From Desulfobacteraceae bacterium (GTDB lineage Bacteria > Desulfobacterota > Desulfobacteria > Desulfobacterales > BuS5), in contig JAUVKE010000018.1 in NCBI GenBank assembly GCA_030592105.1, positions 1 to 17,277 on the forward strand: a stretch of 17,277 bases of DNA, in the 5' to 3' direction. Of this stretch, positions 8,014 through 14,048 are shown piece by piece (positions within the stretch are counted from its first letter, which is position 1; every line of letters begins with the position of its first letter). Under the pieces are notes generated by a model. It did not search any database and had not been told where the DNA came from. It saw only the letters and a program-made list of their open reading frames with translations. The translations under genes were made by a program, and so were the position numbers.

Positions 8014-8085
8014 GAAACCCGGATCAAATTAATCAGGCAAAGCTCACGCAGGAGATCAGCTTACATTCAAGGAGTGGAAAGTTAT

Positions 8086-8853
8086 ATGGTGCTTGTCATT
8101 GATGTGGGAAATACCAATATAGTCATGGGTGTTTATGCAGAAAAGAATCTAAAGGCCAAATGGCGGCTTGTAACTGATATTAAGGCAACCCCGGATGAGT
8201 TTAATGCACTTGCGTTGTCCCTTTTATCAGCCAACAGCATTAGTCCGAAAAAAATCGGCAAGATTGTTATCTCGAGTGTGGTGCCGGCTATTGCAGGTAA
8301 TCTCGATTTTTTCTGCAGCAAGACCATCGGTTGTGCCCCTAAATGGATTGATGCCGCCTCTGCAAAAGAACTCAACATTCAGGTATGGTATGACAACCTG
8401 AAAGAGTTGGGCCCGGACAGGATTGTAAATGCAGTTGCTGCATATAATAAATACAAAACAGGCTTGATTGTGATCGACCTGGGTACAGCGACAACAATAG
8501 ATGCTGTTTCTGAAAAAGGGGTATATCTAGGCGGCTCCATAAGCCCGGGGCTGGTTACTTCATCAGAGGCTCTGTTCATGCAGTCATCAATGCTTCCCCG
8601 TGTGAAAATTGACCTTCCCCCTAAAAAAGTCATAGGTAAAAATACCATTGACAGCATGTTGTCAGGGATTATTTACGGATATGCCGGACTTGTCGACGGT
8701 ATAACAGGACGAATGATCAAAGAAACAAAAATGAACCCTTTGGTAATTGCAACAGGAGGCCTTGCTCCTTTGATATATAATGTATCAGAAACCATAAAAA
8801 TTGTTGAACCGGATTTAACCCTGGAAGGGTTGAGACTTTTTGGCAACCTGTAG
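8086..8853 (+). CDS. coaX: Type III pantothenate kinase
   Basis: CoaX phosphorylates pantothenate, the first step of coenzyme A synthesis; unlike CoaA it is of the ASKHA (acetate/sugar kinase-Hsc70-actin) fold and is not feedback-inhibited by CoA. Numbering from the ATG at 8086 gives 255 residues, the usual length, with the phosphate-1 motif DVGNTN (6-11), GPDR (109-112) containing the likely catalytic D111, the phosphate-2 motif DLGTATT (131-137), GGSISPGL (149-156) and the adenosine-side ATGG (222-225). An in-frame GTG at 8074 would add MESY. I choose the ATG because AAGGAG (8069-8074) lies 11 nt upstream and because family members begin with M-x-L-V-I-D-x-G-N-T. It is the last gene of the plus-strand run, 72 bp after ybbR. 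Confidence 0.95.
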   Translation: MVLVIDVGNTNIVMGVYAEKNLKAKWRLVTDIKATPDEFNALALSLLSANSISPKKIGKIVISSVVPAIAGNLDFFCSKTIGCAPKWIDAASAKELNIQVWYDNLKELGPDRIVNAVAAYNKYKTGLIVIDLGTATTIDAVSEKGVYLGGSISPGLVTSSEALFMQSSMLPRVKIDLPPKKVIGKNTIDSMLSGIIYGYAGLVDGITGRMIKETKMNPLVIATGGLAPLIYNVSETIKIVEPDLTLEGLRLFGNL

Positions 8854-8859
8854 GTAAAA

Positions 8860-8945
8860 GTAACTATTCAGCGTCGCTGATTTAAGATACGCAGCAGGTA
8901 TAATCAGATTATACCTGTTGCCGTACATATTAGCTGAATAGTTAC
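8860..8945. repeat. Nested palindromic element between convergent genes
   Basis: The outer arms GTAACTATTCAGC (8860-8872) and GCTGAATAGTTAC (8933-8945) are perfect 13-bp inverted repeats. Inside lies a second hairpin: CAGGTATAAT (8895-8904) and ATTATACCTG (8908-8917) around a 3-nt loop, extended by GCA/TGC and one G-T pair to 15 bp (8891-8921). The element starts 7 bp after the coaX stop and ends 19 bp before the stop of the minus-strand 51-aa ORF. Lacking a T tract on either strand, it is not a classical intrinsic terminator. It may be a REP-like or MITE-like repeat, or an mRNA 3'-end stabiliser. Confidence 0.85.
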
Positions 8946-8964
8946 AAGCGAGTTTGTAAAAATA

Positions 8965-9120
8965 TCAACCCATATCCATTTTCCGGGTCAGCTTTTCTAT
9001 TTCCTGAATAATATCTTTTTTTTCTTCATTGGACAGCATTTCATTGTTAAGACGTATTTTAAGTCTTAAAAGTATCATTTCGTTTCTGTAGTCAGCACAT
9101 GTATATCTCGATTTTTTCAT
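8965..9120 (-). CDS. Small protein of 51 aa, function unknown
   Basis: The ORF starts with ATG at 9120 and encodes MKKSRYTCADYRNEMILLRL and onward to a TGA at 8965. It is highly charged and probably two helices: a first with a conserved-looking T-C-x-D/E-Y-R-x-E-M segment (7-15), then LSNEEKKDIIQEIEKLTRKM (29-48), a strong amphipathic helix after a helix cap. From memory, short proteins of this shape occur in Desulfobacterota genomes; this was not checked. It lies 33 bp downstream of the zinc-ribbon protein on the same strand and is probably the last gene of that cluster. No strong ribosome binding site is seen, which lowers confidence. The single cysteine (C8) and acidic/basic helix suggest a binding or adaptor role at most. 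Confidence 0.6.
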   Translation of the reverse strand: MKKSRYTCADYRNEMILLRLKIRLNNEMLSNEEKKDIIQEIEKLTRKMDMG

Positions 9121-9153
9121 AATAATATTAAAAATATGGACTTTCTAAAAGCT

Positions 9154-9816
9154 TTAAACTGTACCCGACGCTTTTAAGGCTTCATTATAAATTCTATAAA
9201 ACGTATTTCTTGCGGCTATTTCCTTGGATAATATTTTTTCAAACTGATTAATATCTTTTGTGTTGATAATCAAGTTAACACTTTTATTTAATGCGGTCAT
9301 ATTATCCATTGTACGAAATCTATCGCTGATTAATACCACAAAAATTTTTCGACGCACCGACATATCCATACTTTCCAAGCGTTTAAGTACACTGTTTGAG
9401 TCAGGATTTTCCGTGTCAAATTTTTCGTTTAATACTATCAAGTCAAAAGTCTGAAACCTTATACCAGCCAAGGCATCTCTTACAGTTTTAGCCTTTATAA
9501 CATGGTATTCCTCAAACGCCAACACGTCTTCAATCTTTTTAAGAAAAGCAGAATCTGTTTCACAAACAAGGGCTGTACTTACATCTTCTTCAATAAAATC
9601 AAAGGGTTTTTCATAACCCCCAGAATCGTCCTCTGTTTCTTCAAACCCGACTCCCTGATCCGGTAAATTTAAGCTTGTATCCTCAGATATGGGATCGGGA
9701 TTCACAGAAACGTTAGATTTACATTTAGGGCATTTAAGGATAGTGGTTTTACCCTTGGGAATTTTTTCATCAGGAATCCTGAGCTTAGCCTGGCAGTTTT
9801 TACATGTAATATTCAT
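9154..9816 (-). CDS. Zinc-ribbon protein with degenerate receiver domain
   Basis: This 220-aa protein begins with an MJ0042-type zinc ribbon: C5-x2-C8 and C29-x2-C32. An acidic linker (about 40-78) leads to a domain shaped like a response-regulator receiver (about 80-200): strand TALVCETD with acidic E86/D88, helix, strand HVIKA, helix, then FDLIVLNEKF. At the position of the phosphorylated aspartate there is asparagine (N130). The strand IFVVLISD (158-165) gives the usual Thr/Ser (S164). The domain is therefore probably not phosphorylated in the normal way and may act as a protein-interaction module. GGGAGA lies about 11 nt before the ATG. It follows the pilU-like gene by 90 bp on the same strand, so a role with the type IV pilus motors is plausible but unproven. 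Confidence 0.75.
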   Translation of the reverse strand: MNITCKNCQAKLRIPDEKIPKGKTTILKCPKCKSNVSVNPDPISEDTSLNLPDQGVGFEETEDDSGGYEKPFDFIEEDVSTALVCETDSAFLKKIEDVLAFEEYHVIKAKTVRDALAGIRFQTFDLIVLNEKFDTENPDSNSVLKRLESMDMSVRRKIFVVLISDRFRTMDNMTALNKSVNLIINTKDINQFEKILSKEIAARNTFYRIYNEALKASGTV

Positions 9817-9906
9817 GATAAATTATAGTCTCCCATAAATCTGCAGCTTTTTTATAACTGAGTTATCGATCAAAATCTACAGCTTGAGCTTGCTGTTCTT
9901 TCTCCC

Positions 9907-11067
9907 TTATTTTCCATACTGAAGATCAACCGCAAGTCCATTAATATCTGTTGTGGCTTCTCCTCTGCGGCTTTTTAATATATCTATGCCCCGGGAGATA
10001 GAAGACCTTTGTGAAGCGTAGGACAAGGCAGTTCTCTCGTCAATATTGCTGTCCTCATATAGCTGCAGTATATATTCATCAAATGTAGTCATACCCAGGG
10101 GTTTTCCTGCCTGCATAATTTCGTAAAAAGTCTTTCCTTCGGATTCACCATGGAGTATGGCATCCTTCACCCTTAAACTGGTGCATAAAATTTCAAATGC
10201 AGCAATACGCCCCCCCTTAAGATCGGGGAGTAATCTTTGAGACACAATCCACCGGATGGTATCAGCAAGGCGAATTCTTATCTGCGGCTCCTCTTCTGAG
10301 TTAAACATCCCTATTATACGGTTAATTGTCTGGCCGGCATCCACCGTATGCAGAGTAGTTAAGACCAGATGTCCTGTTTCTGCAGCATTTAATCCTATTT
10401 CAACAGATTCTCTGTCACGCATCTCTCCCACCAGAATTACCTTGGGAGCCTGCCTCAAAGCTGCCCTTAATCCGTTTCCAAAAGTATCAAAATCGATCCC
10501 CAGCTCTCTTTGATTAAAAGTCGATTTTTTTTGGGGATGCTGAAATTCAATGGGATCTTCAAGTGTTACAACATGGACAGATTTCTGTTCATTAATATAA
10601 TCGAGCATTGCTGCAAGGGATGTTGATTTTCCGGAACCTGTGGCCCCTGTAACAAAAACAATCCCGTTTCTTTCCATGGCAATTTTATAAAAAATCTCAG
10701 GGAGGTTTATCTCCTTAATTGTTGGAACATTCACTTCAAGACGACGCATGACTATTGAATAATTACCGGATTGTCGAAAAATATTAACTCTAAAGCGAGA
10801 CTTACCAGGAAGGGCATAGGACAAATCACAGGAACCATTGGTTAAAAGCATCTCTGTAAGACGCCGGTTCTGGTTTATCAGGTTTAAAGCAAAGGTCTCT
10901 GTTTGAAAGGGAGTAAGCTTTGCAAAAGCCGGTTTCATTTCCACAGGGATCAGCTCACCAGAAGACTCAACCTGCAGGGGTTTACCCACTGTCAGGTTAA
11001 GATCCGACACATTTTCATGGGAATCGAGCATTTTTGTAATAATCTGATCAACTTCCTGTCGATTCAT
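9907..11067 (-). CDS. PilT/PilU-family type IV pilus retraction ATPase
   Basis: This 386-aa secretion/pilus ATPase of the PilT-PilU family would power pilus retraction at the inner membrane as a hexamer. The N-terminal PAS-like domain (about 1-110) is followed by Walker A GATGSGKST (141-149), the Asp box around LEDPIEF (169-175), Walker B ILVGEMRD (211-218) with E215, and the His box TGHLVLTTLHT (231-241). The C-terminal segment where PilT carries AIRNLIRE reads SLRVKDAILHGE, so it is PilU-like rather than PilT proper. The C-terminus extends about 25 residues past the core. An AGAGGTG ribosome binding site lies about 5 nt before the ATG. It lies 124 bp downstream of pilT, and PilU paralogues usually act together with PilT. 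Confidence 0.9.
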   Translation of the reverse strand: MNRQEVDQIITKMLDSHENVSDLNLTVGKPLQVESSGELIPVEMKPAFAKLTPFQTETFALNLINQNRRLTEMLLTNGSCDLSYALPGKSRFRVNIFRQSGNYSIVMRRLEVNVPTIKEINLPEIFYKIAMERNGIVFVTGATGSGKSTSLAAMLDYINEQKSVHVVTLEDPIEFQHPQKKSTFNQRELGIDFDTFGNGLRAALRQAPKVILVGEMRDRESVEIGLNAAETGHLVLTTLHTVDAGQTINRIIGMFNSEEEPQIRIRLADTIRWIVSQRLLPDLKGGRIAAFEILCTSLRVKDAILHGESEGKTFYEIMQAGKPLGMTTFDEYILQLYEDSNIDERTALSYASQRSSISRGIDILKSRRGEATTDINGLAVDLQYGK

Positions 11068-11191
11068 GGGGCACCTCTATGGGTTATAATTTTTGGGCTT
11101 GATTTTATCTTGGACCACTCAATACTCAAAGATCCGGCTAAACAATCAATGTGCCAAAGCGTGCAACAATTTTTCGACACCTCAAGTATAA

Positions 11192-12274
11192 TTATGATTC
11201 AGTAAAATCAGCGGGGGGATGTGTTAATAAGGGACGGAACCGGCTTTTATCATTAGCCTTCCCATAGGCATCATCAGCAGAAATCCAGCCTTTGTTGAAT
11301 AACTCCAGTATGGAATCATCCAAAAGCTGCATTCCATATTTTTTTCCTGTCTGAATTGTTGAAGGGAGCTGATAGGTTTTGGCTTCACGGATAAGATTTC
11401 TGGCAGCCGGGGTTGCTATTAATATTTCAAGGGCAGCACATCGTCCTTTTTTATCAATTCTTTTTAAAAGGGTTTGACAAATAACAGCTCTGATTCCATC
11501 AGCCAGGGTGGAACGTATTTGTGCCTGCTCATGGGAAGGAAAAACCTCTATTATCCTGTCAACAGTTTTGGATGCACTTGTGGTATGGAGGGTGCTGAAT
11601 ACCAGGTGGCCTGTGGATGCAGCCTCTATGGCCAAAGAGATCGTGTCCAGATCCCTCATTTCCCCAACAAGAATAATATCAGGGTCCTCACGCAAGGCTC
11701 CACGCAGGGCAGCATTGAAAGATTTTGTGTGGAGGCCGAGTTCACGCTGGTTAACAGTACATCCTTTACTTTTATGAACAAATTCTATGGGGTCTTCAAT
11801 TGTAATAATATGATCTTTGCGTGTTTTGTTTGCTTCATCAATTATTGCTGCAAGGGTGGTCGATTTTCCGCTTCCAGTGGGACCGGTTATAACAACGAGG
11901 CCCCGAGGCAATGAGGCGAGCTTGGATATAACCTGGGGAAGGCCAAGCTCTTTGGCACCTACTATTTCCGAGGGAATTTCCCTGAAAACAGCACTTATTC
12001 CGTTTCGCTGCATAAAAAAATTTGAACGATATCTGGCCAGGCCAGGTATTTCATATGCAAAATCAATATCTCCTGTCTCTTCAAAGAGTTTAATTTTGTT
12101 TTCCGGGGCAATCTCATAAAGCATTTTTTTTAATTCATCACTTTCTAAAACCTTGTACTTTATCCTTTCAATATCACCATGTATCCTTATAGCAGGGGGT
12201 TGTCCCGATGAAAGATGTAGATCAGAAGCGGACTGTTCATGCATTAATTTAAAAAAAGCATCTATTTTTGCCAT
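11192..12274 (-). CDS. pilT: Twitching motility retraction ATPase PilT
   Basis: PilT hexamers disassemble the pilus at its base and so drive twitching. The 360-aa protein shows the N-terminal SASDLHLSSGQPP motif (15-27), Walker A GPTGSGKST (131-139), Asp box IEDPIEF (159-165), Walker B ILVGEMRD (201-208) with E205, His box TGHLVFSTLHT (221-231) and, decisive for PilT over PilB/PilU, the C-terminal AARNLIRE (290-297), matching the conserved AIRNLIRE except for one alanine. A good AGGAG lies 7 nt before the ATG. It is 50 bp downstream of the DivIVA-like gene and followed by the pilU-like paralogue, with which it shares the whole ATPase core. No pilin, pilB or pilC is in the window, so the rest of the machine must be elsewhere. 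Confidence 0.95.
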   Translation of the reverse strand: MAKIDAFFKLMHEQSASDLHLSSGQPPAIRIHGDIERIKYKVLESDELKKMLYEIAPENKIKLFEETGDIDFAYEIPGLARYRSNFFMQRNGISAVFREIPSEIVGAKELGLPQVISKLASLPRGLVVITGPTGSGKSTTLAAIIDEANKTRKDHIITIEDPIEFVHKSKGCTVNQRELGLHTKSFNAALRGALREDPDIILVGEMRDLDTISLAIEAASTGHLVFSTLHTTSASKTVDRIIEVFPSHEQAQIRSTLADGIRAVICQTLLKRIDKKGRCAALEILIATPAARNLIREAKTYQLPSTIQTGKKYGMQLLDDSILELFNKGWISADDAYGKANDKSRFRPLLTHPPADFTES

Positions 12275-12324
12275 TTGCAGCTCCTAATTTTTTATTATAC
12301 AGGGTTCTCGTTATGACAATGACA

Positions 12325-12819
12325 CTACCTTAATAATTTTATCCTGTCATCAGCTTCATCCTGAACCTTAACCTCTTCTTTGCTCATATCAAGAAGCTTG
12401 GTATGTGTTTCCAAAATTGAACGTAGCTGCACTTCAATCTGCATTCTTTGCCGTTTTAGTTCAGCTATATCATCATATAATTGGGATAACCTGTTATGAG
12501 ATTTCTGCAAAATTTTTTCTGCTTTTACTTCCGCTTCAGCAATAACCAATTCTGATTTTTTCAGGGCATTGGCCTTGATCTGATCCAATACTTTTTGTGA
12601 ATTTAACAATGCATGCTTAAAAGTATCTTCCCTGCTCTTGTATCCATTTATTTCACGGTCAAGCCTGCTGATTTTTTCGCCCAGTTCCTTGTTTTCCATA
12701 TGCAAAGACTCAAAAGTGTCTGCCATCTGTTCAAGAAATGAGTCTACTTCATGGATATCAAAACCTCTGAACCTTACTTTGAATTGTTGCTTTTGGATAT
12801 CAATAGATGTAATGTTCAT
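12325..12819 (-). CDS. divIVA: DivIVA-like coiled-coil protein
   Basis: DivIVA-family proteins bind curved membrane at poles and septa and recruit partners. From the ATG at 12819 the protein has 164 residues and begins MNITSIDIQKQQFKVRFRGF, followed by D-x-x-E-V-D-x-F-L (21-29); this is the DivIVA N-terminal lipid-binding motif. A coiled-coil region runs from about residue 35 to 140 (heptad-like leucines and charged residues), with no membrane segment. A TTG at 12840 would add seven residues (MILNGLN); the ATG is preferred because the family starts M-x-(I/L)-(T/S)-x-x-(D/E)-I. The gene follows yggT by 30 bp, the pairing also found in Gram-positive ylm-divIVA clusters. Its place next to pilT raises a role in pole-specific motor placement, which is inference. 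Confidence 0.87.
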   Translation of the reverse strand: MNITSIDIQKQQFKVRFRGFDIHEVDSFLEQMADTFESLHMENKELGEKISRLDREINGYKSREDTFKHALLNSQKVLDQIKANALKKSELVIAEAEVKAEKILQKSHNRLSQLYDDIAELKRQRMQIEVQLRSILETHTKLLDMSKEEVKVQDEADDRIKLLR

Positions 12820-12849
12820 ATTTAATCCGTTTAAAATCAATGACTTCCA

Positions 12850-13152
12850 TTAATATAATAAAGTTTGAGCCAGTCTCTGAAGGCTCCCCACTACAAAACT
12901 TTGTAAAAAAACAATTCCCAAAATTACAATAATGGGAGAAATATCTATGCCACCGAAATTAATGGGAAGTTTAGCCCGGATGTATTGAAGAACAGGCTCT
13001 GTTACATTATGAATAAAACGAACAATGGGGTTAAATGGATCTGGATTAACCCATGATAGAATTGCCCTGGCTATTATTATCCACATGAAAATATTAAGGG
13101 CATAGGAGACAACAATGGCAATAGCATTACAAAAATGACCAAAAACAAACAT
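12850..13152 (-). CDS. YggT family integral membrane protein
   Basis: This 100-aa protein has two hydrophobic helices (about 10-32 and 70-92) separated by the family signature: ARAILSWVNPDPFNPIVRFI (28-47) then TEPVLQYIRAKLP (51-63) and GGIDISPI (67-74). YggT/YlmG proteins are small membrane proteins linked to division and, in chloroplasts, nucleoid and photosystem organisation; no biochemical activity is established. It is a single YggT unit, whereas the E. coli protein is a tandem duplication. AAGGA lies about 12 nt before the ATG. It is the first gene of the minus-strand cluster, with a 164-bp gap to the divergent CPBP gene. Confidence 0.92.
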   Translation of the reverse strand: MFVFGHFCNAIAIVVSYALNIFMWIIIARAILSWVNPDPFNPIVRFIHNVTEPVLQYIRAKLPINFGGIDISPIIVILGIVFLQSFVVGSLQRLAQTLLY

Positions 13153-13295
13153 TTTAATTATAAATCCTTCCGTTGAATAACCTTATCAATCGACTGTTGC
13201 ACAAAGAGAAAATCATATAAATACTCACAAAATATTTTTTAAGTTGACTATTGTTTAATAATTAAATTACTTAATATAAGTCAAGATGTTTTGCT

Positions 13296-13301
13296 TATAA
13301 T
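13296..13301 (+). promoter_or_regulatory. Candidate -10 element for the CPBP protease gene
   Basis: A perfect TATAAT ends 15 bp before the ATG at 13317, but no good -35 lies 16-19 bp upstream (best TTAATA). A second candidate, TATAAG (13275-13280) with TTGTTT (13251-13256), is equally weak. If the first is used, the transcript would be nearly leaderless, which would fit the absence of a ribosome binding site. Confidence 0.25.
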
Positions 13302-13316
13302 TTTAATTAAAAAAAA

Positions 13317-13982
13317 ATGACTATACAATCTAAAAAAAATCCATGGGTTCCATATGTAATCCCTTTTGCGGTCTTTATGCTGTTAACTGCACCGGTTAAG
13401 TATGTTTCTTCATACACCCACTTTTTTTATATTGCCAAAACTTTTATAGTTGGAGGGCTGCTTTTATTCTGGTACAGAGAGTATATAACAGATATCACCC
13501 TGAGATTAAGTTTTTACGAGGTGTTGATTTCCCTGTTATCCGGTCTTCTGGTTCTGGTTATATGGGTTGCTCCGGAAAAATATCTGTTTCAGTCTGGAAG
13601 CCATACAGGTTTTAATCCCTATTCTTTTGGCTGGTCTCCGGGTGCCACAGCAGGATTAATAGCTGTTCGGCTGCTGGGTGCCGCAATAGTTGTTCCGGTA
13701 ATGGAAGAACTGTTTTGGCGTTCTTTTATATTACGCTATATTATTAATCCTGATTTTCGTAAAGTCCCCCTTGGCACATTCACATGGGGTTCATTTTTAA
13801 TAGTGGTTATCTTGTTCGGATTTGAACATTATCGCATAGTTCAGGGGATCGCAGCGGGAATTATTTATACATTACTGGTAATCCGCCAGAAAAATCTCAT
13901 GGGCCCTATTCTTGCCCATGGTATCACCAACCTTGGATTGGGGATATATGTTTTATTAACAAAAGGATGGGCATTTTGGTAA
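13317..13982 (+). CDS. CPBP (CAAX-type) intramembrane protease, exosortase-associated kind
   Basis: This 221-aa membrane protein has about six to seven hydrophobic segments. The CPBP catalytic motifs are EELFWR (E130, E131, R135), FGFEH (H171) and HGITN (H201, N205). The segment around MEELFWRSFILRY, the following NPDF-x4-LGTFTW and the C-terminal LGIYVLLTKGWAFW match what I recall of the 'CAAX prenyl protease-related' proteins found in genomes with PEP-CTERM/exosortase sorting (model TIGR03008). This is recollection, not a search. No exosortase or PEP-CTERM substrate is in the window. No ribosome binding site precedes the ATG. It is divergent from yggT and converges on the helicase gene, so it is probably transcribed alone. 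Members of the broader family act as peptide maturation or self-immunity proteases; the substrate here is unknown. Confidence 0.85.
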   Translation: MTIQSKKNPWVPYVIPFAVFMLLTAPVKYVSSYTHFFYIAKTFIVGGLLLFWYREYITDITLRLSFYEVLISLLSGLLVLVIWVAPEKYLFQSGSHTGFNPYSFGWSPGATAGLIAVRLLGAAIVVPVMEELFWRSFILRYIINPDFRKVPLGTFTWGSFLIVVILFGFEHYRIVQGIAAGIIYTLLVIRQKNLMGPILAHGITNLGLGIYVLLTKGWAFW

Positions 13983-14048
13983 TAAGCAAAGCATTCCAGG
14001 AGATTATACCAACCTTTCTATTTCTTTAACTTTCTTTTGAATACGTTT

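Noticed and set aside
7335..8027. A 230-aa open frame on the minus strand opposite ybbR
   Set aside because: It lies almost wholly inside the well-supported YbbR-like gene, has no recognisable motif, and is rich in Ser/Phe/Ile as expected for an antisense shadow of an AT-rich gene.
8860..8945. Classical rho-independent terminator
   Set aside because: The stems are strong but neither strand has the T run that should follow, so only a repeat call is made.
11474..11914. Overlapping plus-strand frames inside pilT
   Set aside because: They are antisense to the conserved ATPase core and have low-complexity, cysteine-rich translations without motifs.
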